Assembly (NCBI GenBank): GCA_016775335.1
Contig: JAEUGJ010000012.1
Span: 1-64,000, forward strand
Source: Mogibacterium sp.
GTDB lineage: Bacteria > Bacillota > Clostridia > Peptostreptococcales > Anaerovoracaceae
Length of the DNA: 64,000 nt
Direction: 5' to 3'
Below the pieces are notes generated by a model that saw only the letters and a list, made by a program, of their open reading frames with translations, made no database searches and had not been told where the DNA came from. Shown in pieces: positions 35,404-43,341 of this stretch (its first letter is position 1; each line of letters starts with the position of its first letter). The translations under genes and the position numbers were made by a program.

Positions 35404-36156
35404 ATGTATCAAGTAGGAATAGACATCGGCTCCAGCGCCGCCAAAGTCGCGGTAATCAAGGATGACGAAGTGGTAAAAACAATGCTGCTGGATACCGGGT
35501 TCAGCAGCCGAAAAGTGGCAGACGAAATCTATGAGTCTTTGGCGTCCGAGGGAATCACCCAGGACAATGCGAAATACGTGGCCACCGGATACGGCCGGGT
35601 TTCCGTTCCGTATGCGGACAATGTGATAACGGAAATCACCTGTCACGGAAAAGGTGCGGACTACCTGTTCAAGGAAAACGGAACCGTAATTGATATCGGC
35701 GGACAGGACACAAAGGGAATATCTCTTAAGAAGGGCCGTGTCATGAAATTTATCATGAACGATAAATGTTCCGCCGGGACCGGCAAATTCCTGGAGGTCA
35801 TGACCAGCCGACTGGGATTGACCCTGGAAGAATTGTCGGATCTGGCAAGAGAAGGAAACGAAATATCTATCAGTTCCATGTGCACCGTTTTTGCGGAATC
35901 GGAAGTGATCAGCTTGATTGGAAAGGGGACGCCGAGAGCGGACATTGCGTTCGGCGTAATCGAATCCGTCATCAACAAGGTGGTGGCATTGATTGCTCAG
36001 GTACCGGCGGATAAATATTTTCTCACCGGCGGACTGTGTGAGGATGACTATGTGCGGGAGCGCTTGGCGCTGGCATTGAATGCGCCGGTGGAGAGCACAC
36101 CGCTGGCCAGATATGCCGGAGCCATCGGGGCTGCAATTCTGGCAGTGCAAGAATAA
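35404..36156 (+). CDS. ATP-dependent activase of the double-cubane reductase (HgdC/BadF family)
   Basis: 250 residues of the ASKHA fold: phosphate loop GIDIGSSAAKVAVIKD, second motif GGQDTKGISL, the cluster-binding cysteines in NDKCSAGTGKFLEV and SSMCTVFAESE, and the adenosine motif TGGLCEDDYV. Homodimers hold one 4Fe-4S cluster and use ATP to inject an electron into the partner. It follows the reductase gene after 59 bases, so the pair is a complete two-component system. Confidence 0.92.
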   Translation: MYQVGIDIGSSAAKVAVIKDDEVVKTMLLDTGFSSRKVADEIYESLASEGITQDNAKYVATGYGRVSVPYADNVITEITCHGKGADYLFKENGTVIDIGGQDTKGISLKKGRVMKFIMNDKCSAGTGKFLEVMTSRLGLTLEELSDLAREGNEISISSMCTVFAESEVISLIGKGTPRADIAFGVIESVINKVVALIAQVPADKYFLTGGLCEDDYVRERLALALNAPVESTPLARYAGAIGAAILAVQE

Positions 36157-36180
36157 TAGATGTAAGATAAAAATAGAAAG

Positions 36181-36206
36181 CCGGTGTCCGAAAGGATGCC
36201 GGTTTT
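36181..36206 (+). terminator. Terminator of the reductase-activase unit
   Basis: CCGGTGTCC pairs with GGATGCCGG (two G-U pairs) around a GAAA tetraloop, followed by TTTT. Confidence 0.8.
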
Positions 36207-36317
36207 ACGTGATAAAAAGCACAAAATAGTCTTTTTAAATTAGTCTTTTTCGCCATGCATAATAGCAAAAAAATAACAAGTGAACCATGGGTGAAATCCT
36301 TTGATACCACAGGTGCA

Positions 36318-36346
36318 TTGACATCAACGGTAATGAGATGTACAAT
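36318..36346 (+). promoter_or_regulatory. Promoter of the surface polysaccharide operon
   Basis: TTGACA at 36318-36323 and TACAAT at 36341-36346, 17 bases apart, 51 bases before the first gene. Confidence 0.7.
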
Positions 36347-36396
36347 ATAAATACGAAAATGCGCAAGCGTTTACGTATTGGGAAAAGGAGAGATTT

Positions 36397-37119
36397 ATGA
36401 TTGATTTTCATTGTCATGTTTTGATGGGCATTGATGATGGAAGCCGGAATATAAAAACCTCCATTGCCATGTTGGAGGCGTCGAAAGAGCAAGGCGTGCA
36501 CCGGATAGTGTGTACACCTCATTTTGATGCAACCAGAGATCGGATGGAGGATTTTTTATTAAATCGGGATAACGCTTTTCAAGCACTTCAGAAATGGATT
36601 GATGCGTCGGAAACTGTGGACATCCAGCTATATCCGGCTGCGGAGGTCTTTTTTTTCCGCCATATGAGCGAAGTGAAGGAACTGGAGAAGCTGACCATCC
36701 GGGGCATGAACGTATTGCTTTTGGAAATGCCATTTGATGTCTGGGAGGATTCCTACATCCGCGAGATTGAAGAGCTGTGCCGCGAATATCGAGTGGTGCT
36801 GGTCCATTTGGAACGATATATGAATTTCAAGAATCGAAAGTATATTCGAAAGGTTATCGAGATGACGCACCGAATGCCGTTATACATCCAAATCAATTGC
36901 CGATCGGTTGCAGAAGGACCGCTGAGAAAAAAACTTATCAAGATGTTCCGGAAAGGGGAAGCCCATTTTCTCGGAAGCGATTCTCATAACATGACTCGCC
37001 GACCACCGAACATGGAAAGCGGCATGAAGGCGCTGGAAGACAGCCTGGGAGCGGATTTTGTGAAACAGCTGAACGAGCAGAACCGGAGATTTCTTCAGGA
37101 TGCACAGACCGAGAATTAA
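36397..37119 (+). CDS. PHP-domain tyrosine-protein phosphatase (CpsB/YwqE type)
   Basis: 240 residues with the PHP metal motifs: MIDFHCHVLMGIDDG at the start, CTPHFDATR, a glutamate in YPAAEVFF, and GSDSHN near the end. CpsB enzymes use metal ions to remove phosphate from the tyrosine kinase that controls capsule chain length. The kinase and its membrane adaptor are encoded three and two genes downstream. It is first in the operon, behind a good promoter. Confidence 0.9.
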   Translation: MIDFHCHVLMGIDDGSRNIKTSIAMLEASKEQGVHRIVCTPHFDATRDRMEDFLLNRDNAFQALQKWIDASETVDIQLYPAAEVFFFRHMSEVKELEKLTIRGMNVLLLEMPFDVWEDSYIREIEELCREYRVVLVHLERYMNFKNRKYIRKVIEMTHRMPLYIQINCRSVAEGPLRKKLIKMFRKGEAHFLGSDSHNMTRRPPNMESGMKALEDSLGADFVKQLNEQNRRFLQDAQTEN

Positions 37120-37151
37120 GCAGACAATATAGAGAATTTTGGAGTAAGTGA

Positions 37152-38171
37152 ATGAACAATAGAAACCGAAAGGCAAAATTAAACAAGAAATCCATGGCGA
37201 TGATTGCCGCAGCCTTTTTGATCATTCTGGCGGTGGCGGCTCTGATGTACTATATGGATCATCGGACCACCGGTACAAGCGAAGGTTCAAGCAAAAAGGT
37301 GTACACCATCGACGGTGAGGAATGTTACAAAAAACAAAACATCGAGACGTATCTCTTTCTCGGTGTTGATTCTACCAATGATGATAAGAATGCAAAGAAA
37401 AAGGAGCAATCCGTCCAATGCGATTCCGTAATCCTTCTGGTAATCGACAGGGTGAACAAAACCTTCGCCACTTTGCCGTTGGATCGAGATGCCATGGTAT
37501 CGTTGGAAATCCCGGATGAAGATGGAAATATACTGGGCGAGAACACCATGCAGCTGGCGCTTGCCTATGCCTACGGAGACGGCAAGGAACAGAGCTGCGA
37601 GCTGGCCGAGGACGCGGTCTCCGGACTGCTGCATGATCAGCGCATCGACGGATACGTGTCTCTGAGCATGGATGCCATCGGCGCGGTGAACCACCTGGTG
37701 GGCGGCGTGGACGTTACGGTAACGGATGATTTTGCCGGAGAGAGCGGCCTGGCAAGCGGTCAGACCGTGCACCTGTCGGATGCCCAGGCGGAAACCTTTG
37801 TGCGAGGCCGAAAAACCGTAGGAGACGGCACCAACGAGAATCGAATGAGCCGGCAGCAGACCTACATCGAGGCGCTGTACCCGGCGGTGATTGACCATGC
37901 AAAGCAGGACAACAACTTTGTTTCAAACGCCCGCAAGAAGCTGGACAAGTACATGGTCACTAATATGACGGATTCGGATTTCAGCAAGATTATCGAAGCA
38001 CTTTCCTCTGATAAAAAAATGAATTTGCCGGACATCAAATACTCCCGTACGGTCAATAAGGATACCGGTTATGCGGAAGTGGAATACGACGAAGACAGTC
38101 TGGAGGGTGTGGTTAAGAAGCTCTTCTACGAGCCGGTGGAAGAGTGGCCGGACGACTCGGACGAGGAATAA
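37152..38171 (+). CDS. LytR-CpsA-Psr (LCP) family ligase
   Basis: 339 residues: a short basic tail, one membrane helix (SMAMIAAAFLIILAVAALMYY), then an extracytoplasmic LCP domain with FLGVDS, SVILLVIDR, TLPLDRDAMV, GGVDVTVTD and the arginine-rich FVRGRKTVGDG and ENRMSRQQ. LCP enzymes transfer polymers from undecaprenyl pyrophosphate to peptidoglycan. The product would anchor the polysaccharide made under control of this operon. Confidence 0.9.
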   Translation: MNNRNRKAKLNKKSMAMIAAAFLIILAVAALMYYMDHRTTGTSEGSSKKVYTIDGEECYKKQNIETYLFLGVDSTNDDKNAKKKEQSVQCDSVILLVIDRVNKTFATLPLDRDAMVSLEIPDEDGNILGENTMQLALAYAYGDGKEQSCELAEDAVSGLLHDQRIDGYVSLSMDAIGAVNHLVGGVDVTVTDDFAGESGLASGQTVHLSDAQAETFVRGRKTVGDGTNENRMSRQQTYIEALYPAVIDHAKQDNNFVSNARKKLDKYMVTNMTDSDFSKIIEALSSDKKMNLPDIKYSRTVNKDTGYAEVEYDEDSLEGVVKKLFYEPVEEWPDDSDEE

Positions 38172-38245
38172 GTTCGTAAACGCTGAAAGAAAACTGCGAG
38201 AGAAGTTAGTGAGAGAATGCAATTATGGAAGGAGTACACAGACAG

Positions 38246-39049
38246 ATGACAGAGAAAACGATGGATGAATCGTTGAAAAGGGGAAATGAGGTACGGGAAG
38301 ATGAAATCGATCTTCTGATGCTGGCATCCCATTTCCTGGACCATGCGAAATTTATCATTGTAAGTTTATTTATCGGAGCGTTCCTTTTTGGTGCCGTATC
38401 GATGTTCGTAATTCATCCGAAGTATGAATCCACGGCGAAGCTGTATATCATTTCCGCTTCCAAGGGTTCCATTGTGGATTTGACAGACTTGAATGTAGGT
38501 ACTACTTTAACGGCGGATTACGAAGAACTGATCATCAGTGAACCGGTGGCAGAACAGGTTATTAAGAATCTGAAGCTGAAGGAAACCCCGGAAAAGCTGT
38601 TAAAGAAGATTTCCATCTCTAATCCGCAGGATACCCGTGTGCTGTACATTACCGCCACGACGGAATCTCCGTCCGAGAGCATGAAGCTTGCCAATGAGTT
38701 TATGGATGTTTCATTGAAGTATCTTCCGGATACCATGAGCACGAATCCGCCGAATGTGGCACAGCGTGCGAAAATGCCGAACAAAAAATCCAGCCCGAGC
38801 AACAGCCGGAATACGCTGATTGGCGCGCTCCTTGGTTTTATCCTGGCATGCGGAATCCTGACCGTACAGTATCTGAAGGATGACACCATTCACTCGGCAG
38901 AGGAATTCGAAAACTACTTCGGAATCATGCCGATTGCATCCATTCCGGAAGGAAACGGAGATCTGTTCGATAAAGATGGAGAAGACAAAAAACGAGAGAA
39001 ACGCAAGAGACGGAAACGTCATTCAAAGAAAAATGGAGGTGCAAGATAA
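38246..39049 (+). CDS. Wzz/CapA-type chain-length adaptor
   Basis: 267 residues: cytoplasmic start, first membrane helix (FIIVSLFIGAFLFGAVSMFV), an extracytoplasmic domain with KYESTAKLYI and the proline-rich end, second helix (NTLIGALLGFILACGILTV), then a cytoplasmic tail that activates the BY-kinase and ends in a strongly basic KREKRKRRKRHSKK. ATG 38246 is preferred because AAGGAG stands eleven bases upstream; an in-frame ATG at 38225 lacks such a site. It abuts the kinase gene without a gap. Confidence 0.87.
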   Translation: MTEKTMDESLKRGNEVREDEIDLLMLASHFLDHAKFIIVSLFIGAFLFGAVSMFVIHPKYESTAKLYIISASKGSIVDLTDLNVGTTLTADYEELIISEPVAEQVIKNLKLKETPEKLLKKISISNPQDTRVLYITATTESPSESMKLANEFMDVSLKYLPDTMSTNPPNVAQRAKMPNKKSSPSNSRNTLIGALLGFILACGILTVQYLKDDTIHSAEEFENYFGIMPIASIPEGNGDLFDKDGEDKKREKRKRRKRHSKKNGGAR

Positions 39050-39757
39050 ATGAAAAAATTAAATGTAACGTTACCGGCACTTCCATACATGATGGAAGAG
39101 GCGTTTAAGAAGCTGAAGATCAATTTCCAGTTCGTGGGAAATGATACGAAGAAAATTCTGATTACCAGCAGCATCCCAAATGAAGGAAAGAGCTTCGTCG
39201 CAGTTCAGCTGTGGCAGATGCTGGCGGAATCCGGCAGCAAGACATTGTTCTTGGATTTGGATATGAGAAACTCGGTGCTGAATAAGCGGCTGAACATGGA
39301 ATTTGAAGATGAGAATCCGGTGGGCATCGATTACTACCTTTCCGGACAGTGCGAATACGAGGACGTCATCTATAAGACCAACGTGGAACACGGCGATTTC
39401 ATCCCGTGCATCAACCTGTTGGAGAATCCAACCTCGCTGATTGAAGACCATCGCTTTGAGGCGCTTTTGGATCGGCTCAGCAAGGAATATCGATATATTA
39501 TCATCGACTCTGCACCGCTGGAAGCGGCGGCGGATGCCAATATTATTGCGACAATGAGCGATGGGGCGGTATTCGTGGTACGAAATGAATACACTTCCCG
39601 GAAGCTGATTCGAAACTCCATTCAGCAGCTGGAACGAATTCACTGCAAACTGCTGGGGGTCGTGCTGAACCGGGAATCCGTTTCTTCCAAGTCCTACGGA
39701 AAATATGGCTATTACGGTTACGATGGCTATTACGGAGGAAGCCGAGAGGACAAATAG
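39050..39757 (+). CDS. BY-kinase (CapB/YwqD-type tyrosine kinase)
   Basis: 235 residues with Walker A (SSIPNEGKSF), Walker A' (TLFLDLDMRN) and Walker B (YIIIDSAP), ending in a tyrosine cluster (YGKYGYYGYDGYYGG) that is autophosphorylated in this family. The Gram-positive split form needs the separate Wzz-type adaptor, encoded directly upstream. Phosphorylation state sets polysaccharide export or length, and the PHP phosphatase reverses it. Confidence 0.92.
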   Translation: MKKLNVTLPALPYMMEEAFKKLKINFQFVGNDTKKILITSSIPNEGKSFVAVQLWQMLAESGSKTLFLDLDMRNSVLNKRLNMEFEDENPVGIDYYLSGQCEYEDVIYKTNVEHGDFIPCINLLENPTSLIEDHRFEALLDRLSKEYRYIIIDSAPLEAAADANIIATMSDGAVFVVRNEYTSRKLIRNSIQQLERIHCKLLGVVLNRESVSSKSYGKYGYYGYDGYYGGSREDK

Positions 39758-39824
39758 TGAAAACGGTTATCAGATTACGTGGCGAATCGTTAATGATAAT
39801 AATATTGAGAAAGGAGAATTTGAC

Positions 39825-40391
39825 TTGAAAAGATTTAAGTTTATTCTGTTAACAGCAATTCTTGCATTTACCATGGTAATGCCTTCGTTCGCTTTTGCGG
39901 CAGTGGACAGTCCGGCGAAGAACCCGACTTACACCGCAGTCGTAAAGGGTGCGAATTCCAAGACTTACGACGGAAAGGCTGCAGTAGTACAGGTATACGT
40001 AATTACCGAGGATGCCAACGGCAACATTAAGACGGAAGTAAAATCTTTTACAACCGCTGCAAATGCCGGAAAATACTACGATACTTTCAACGGTCAGAAG
40101 GTATACTACACCATCAAACAGGCAAAGAACGTAGTATCTGTTACAAAGAACAAGACCTACACCAAGAAGCAGCTCAAGAAGAAGGGCAAGAGCTTCCAGA
40201 TTAAGACAAAGAGCAAGAACAAGGGTAAGGTAACTTACAAGAGTTCTTCCAAGTATGTCAAGGTAAGCAAGAAGGGCAAAGTTACTATTTCCAAGAAGGC
40301 AAAGAAGGGTACTTACAAGATTAAGGTTACCGTTGCGGCAAAGGGCAACTACGGTAAGTGCGTAAAGTACATCACAATCAAGGTAAAGTAA
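39825..40391 (+). CDS. Small secreted lysine-rich protein with Ig-like (BIG2) end
   Basis: A 188-residue exported protein. The start is TTG 39825, eight bases after AAGGAG; a longer frame begins inside the kinase gene. The signal peptide is basic LKRFKF, then a hydrophobic stretch to MPSFAFAAVDSP with a cut after AFA. The mature part has a beta-rich first half (TAVVKGANSKTYDGKAAVVQ) and a very lysine-rich C-terminal Ig-like domain (YKSSSKYVKVSKKGKVTI, then GTYKIKVTVAAKGNY). Its codons are almost all AAG for Lys. It lies inside the polysaccharide operon, so it may bind the polymer or the wall by charge. Confidence 0.8.
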   Translation: MKRFKFILLTAILAFTMVMPSFAFAAVDSPAKNPTYTAVVKGANSKTYDGKAAVVQVYVITEDANGNIKTEVKSFTTAANAGKYYDTFNGQKVYYTIKQAKNVVSVTKNKTYTKKQLKKKGKSFQIKTKSKNKGKVTYKSSSKYVKVSKKGKVTISKKAKKGTYKIKVTVAAKGNYGKCVKYITIKVK

Positions 40392-40434
40392 TTAAAACGA
40401 ACCTTTTTACTTAAATAAAATACAGCTGCAAAAT

Positions 40435-40564
40435 CTCCCCCCACCATTCTGGCCACGAAGAATATGCCGGGGGAGGTTTCGGCAGTTGTAATATGGTTTT
40501 AAAAAATAATATACAGAAAGCAACACATTATACTTTTACAATAGTCAAGTTTTTGCCGGGGGAG
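40435..40564 (+). promoter_or_regulatory. Possible alternative-pairing switch over the capD ribosome site
   Basis: CTCCCCCC at 40435-40442 can pair locally with GGGGGAG at 40469-40475 around an inner ATTCT/AGAAT helix. It can equally pair with an identical GGGGGAG at 40558-40564, which is the ribosome binding site five bases before ATG 40570. The two pairings exclude each other. A weak promoter may lie at 40510-40545, in which case the element acts only on read-through transcripts. Confidence 0.4.
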
Positions 40565-40569
40565 CGAAA

Positions 40570-42561
40570 ATGCAGCATAAAAAAGAAACAAGAAGATCGT
40601 TCATCGAACATTGGCAGGTAATTAAAGCCATGTTGGTCATATATGATGTAATATCAATTGCGGCAGCCTATTTCATCGCATTACTGCTTCGTTTTGATTT
40701 TCATTATTCCGAAATTCCGTACGAATACCTTTCACCGTACAAGAAGTTTATCCCATTTTACATTGCAATATGCATTATAATTTATGCCGGGATGCGGCTC
40801 TATCGAAGCATTTGGCGATTTGCCAGCTACGATGAACTGCTGCGGGTGGTGAAAGCCACCGGGTTAACCACGCTGGTTCATGTAGCCTTCCTTTTCGTTG
40901 CGCGCATGCCGATTTCATACTATTTGATGGGAATTACGCTTCAGTTTGGTTTTACCATCGGTATTCGTTTTGCATATAGATTTATTCTGCTTCTGCGATC
41001 CGAAAAGTACAGAAAGAGGCATAAGGTAAAGAACGTGATGGTAATCGGTGCCGGAAAGAGCGGATCCATGGTAATCCGAGAGCTGAATACCACCAAGCAT
41101 TTAAACGATGAACCTCGGTGCGTTATCGATGACAATCCCAACAAGTGGGGGCGTTTCATCGACGGCGTCCTGGTGTTCGGCGGCAGAGACCGCATCCTGG
41201 AAGCGGTGGATCGCTTTGATATTGACAAAATCTACTTGGCAATGCCGTCCACCTCTCCACAGGTTCGACGAGATATCCTGAACATCTGCAAGGAAACGGA
41301 CTGCGAGCTGAAGAGCCTTCCGGGAATCTATCAGATTGCCAATGGGGAAGTGTCCTTAGCGAAGTTGCGGAACGTGGAGATTGAGGACCTGCTGGGCAGA
41401 GATCCCATTAAGGTCAATCTGGATGATATTTGCAGCTATATCGAAAAGAACGTGGTTCTGGTCACCGGCGGTGGCGGATCCATCGGATCGGAGCTGTGCC
41501 GGCAGATTGCCGCACACAATCCGAAACAGCTGATTATTTTCGATATATACGAGAACAACGCATACGTTATTCAGCAAGAGCTGATTAAGAAATATCCGGA
41601 CTTGAATCTGGTAACGCTGATCGGTTCGGTTCGGGATAACCGAAGAATCTATCAGGTGTTCGAACAGTATCATCCGAACATCGTCTTCCATGCAGCGGCT
41701 CACAAACACGTACCGCTGATGGAGGTCAGTCCGTGCGAAGCGATTAAAAACAACGTCATCGGGACATACAATACCGCTTTTGCGGCAATGATTCATAACG
41801 CCGATAAATTTGTGCTGATCAGCACGGACAAAGCGGTGAACCCGTGCAATATCATGGGTGCCACCAAACGACTGTGTGAGATGATTGTACAGGCTTTTGA
41901 CCATTTGGTAAAGACGGGCAAAGCAGACGAAGCGCCGCAGCTCTTCTGCAATCCGATTCTCACCAAATGGGCATCCACGCCGGAGAAGGACGAACGGCTT
42001 CGCCACAGCAAGACTGAATTCGTTGCAGTGCGGTTCGGCAATGTGCTGGGAAGCAACGGATCCGTGATTCCGCTGTTCAAGAAACAGATTCTTGCCGGCG
42101 GCCCGGTTACCGTCACCCATCCGGACATCATTCGTTATTTCATGACCATTCCGGAGGCGGTCAGCCTGGTGCTTCAGGCCGGCTGCTACGCCCACGGCGG
42201 CGAAATCTTTGTGTTGGATATGGGTGAGCCGGTAAAAATAGATACGCTGGCACGCAACCTCATCCGTCTGTCCGGTCTGAAACCGGATGTGGATATCAAG
42301 GTGGAGTATACCGGTCTTCGTCCGGGGGAAAAGCTGTACGAAGAGAAGCTTATGGCCGAAGAAGGACTGGAGAGGACGGACAACGAGCTGATTCATATCG
42401 GAAAACCGATTCCGTTTGATGTGGAATGGATGCTGGATCAGCTGGAGCCTTTGATGGATGCAGCTTATAAAAACAAGGATTACATCCGCGACATGGTGGC
42501 GGATCTGGTCAGCACCTATCAGATTCCCGACAAGAATCAGATGGTAAAAGGTGCTCAATAG
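40570..42561 (+). CDS. capD: CapD/WbpM-type UDP-sugar 4,6-dehydratase, membrane-bound
   Basis: 663 residues: four membrane helices in the first 130, a first Rossmann domain (MVIGAGKSGSMVIREL), and a second, catalytic Rossmann domain (VLVTGGGGSIGSELC) with LISTDKAVNPCNIMGATKR holding the active-site residues. Such enzymes convert UDP-GlcNAc to 4-keto-6-deoxy intermediates for the first sugar of capsule or glycan repeats. A 30-residue insert sits after the active site (KTGKADEAPQLFCNP), as in several clostridial relatives. It is the last gene of the operon. Confidence 0.9.
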   Translation: MQHKKETRRSFIEHWQVIKAMLVIYDVISIAAAYFIALLLRFDFHYSEIPYEYLSPYKKFIPFYIAICIIIYAGMRLYRSIWRFASYDELLRVVKATGLTTLVHVAFLFVARMPISYYLMGITLQFGFTIGIRFAYRFILLLRSEKYRKRHKVKNVMVIGAGKSGSMVIRELNTTKHLNDEPRCVIDDNPNKWGRFIDGVLVFGGRDRILEAVDRFDIDKIYLAMPSTSPQVRRDILNICKETDCELKSLPGIYQIANGEVSLAKLRNVEIEDLLGRDPIKVNLDDICSYIEKNVVLVTGGGGSIGSELCRQIAAHNPKQLIIFDIYENNAYVIQQELIKKYPDLNLVTLIGSVRDNRRIYQVFEQYHPNIVFHAAAHKHVPLMEVSPCEAIKNNVIGTYNTAFAAMIHNADKFVLISTDKAVNPCNIMGATKRLCEMIVQAFDHLVKTGKADEAPQLFCNPILTKWASTPEKDERLRHSKTEFVAVRFGNVLGSNGSVIPLFKKQILAGGPVTVTHPDIIRYFMTIPEAVSLVLQAGCYAHGGEIFVLDMGEPVKIDTLARNLIRLSGLKPDVDIKVEYTGLRPGEKLYEEKLMAEEGLERTDNELIHIGKPIPFDVEWMLDQLEPLMDAAYKNKDYIRDMVADLVSTYQIPDKNQMVKGAQ

Positions 42562-42571
42562 GGCAAAAACG

Positions 42572-42607
42572 GACCGGCATGGAAGCGAATTCCATGCCGG
42601 TCATTTA
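42572..42607 (+). terminator. Terminator of the polysaccharide operon
   Basis: GACCGGCATGGAA pairs perfectly with TTCCATGCCGGTC around GCGAA and is followed by ATTT. The T-run is short. Confidence 0.7.
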
Positions 42608-42749
42608 GTGAGTAAGAAACGATTTTCGGGCGTAAAAAAACGAGACTTTGTTCATTTTCACGAATAAGCCTCACAACACTCTTATTATACCACTAAAAAA
42701 AATTAAAATTAAGACTGTTTTTAAAATTCTTTCCGCGCTATTATATAGA

Positions 42750-43333
42750 CAACAAAAGAAGAAGTCCAAAGAACCAAGAGACAAACCTAAAGGTTTTGGA
42801 TATAGAAGGGTGTATCTGAAAGACTTCGGAATCGGAGGAAAGACCAATGGGTAAGTTCGAAGGATAGCTGATCCGAAACAGCAAATTTAGTCGAAAGGAG
42901 GTTAGACCAAAGGAAGAGTTTAGCAGACAGGCTGGTCTGAAATAAAGCCAATAAGCTTTCATTAAAATATCGGGGAAGCAGAAAGTGGAGGTAAGACCAA
43001 AAGTAGATTAGAAAACGGTAACTGACCTACAACAGTAATCTATTACAAGGAGGACGGACCAACACACAGTCTTAGCAGATAGCTGATCTGAAACACAGCA
43101 AATAGCCAATGGCAGAAAGTAGGGGTTAGACCAATGGGTAACGTTAAGGAAGGTATCCGAAAGTAGAAAATCCGTAAATTGTAGCTGATTAAGCTAAAGT
43201 AGAAACGGTTGATAAAATAGGAGACGGAAGTTAATTTCAGGATATCAATAAAGAAAGAAGTGGAAAAGTTAATGAATATGAAAGAAGAGTGCTAGGAGCC
43301 AGGTGAAATGAGGATATGTCACCTGGCTCTTGT
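42750..43333 (+). ncRNA. Large structured non-coding RNA with tandem pseudoknot modules
   Basis: The stretch has no convincing protein gene. GGAGG-N3-GACCAA stands at 42834-42847, 42897-42910, 42987-43000 and 43049-43062; an AGGGG variant is at 43121-43134. In units 1-4 an H-type pseudoknot begins 13-16 nt after the motif. Its first helix is GGAT/ATCC, CAGAC/GTCTG, GGT/ACC, then CAGAT/ATCTG. Its second helix is GCTG/CAGC, GGCT/AGCC, ACTG/CAGT, then GCTG/CAGC. Sequences change while pairing stays. Enclosing helices fit units 1-3 (42852-42857 with 42884-42889; 42915-42922 with 42952-42959; 43004-43009 with 43037-43042). The G-U pairs in units 1 and 2 favour the + strand. AAACC/GGTTT near 42784 and GAAGTC/GACTTC (about 42761 and 42821) add 5' structure. 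A -10-like TATTAT is at 42739-42744 and an 11-bp hairpin ends the region. Confidence 0.7.
43296..43331. terminator. Strong hairpin between the structured RNA and the aldo/keto reductase gene
   Basis: GAGCCAGGTGA (43296-43306) pairs with TCACCTGGCTC (43319-43329). It is followed by TTGTGG on the + strand and by CTAGCACTC on the minus strand, so the T-run is poor both ways. It probably ends the RNA and the convergent gene. Confidence 0.65.
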
Positions 43334-43341
43334 GGTGTTCG

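Noticed and set aside
42846..43167. Mini-ORFs such as MGKFEG and MGNVKEGIRK after GGAGG motifs inside the structured RNA
   Set aside because: Only two of five motif copies are followed by ATG, the peptides differ, and the pseudoknots explain the sequence better.
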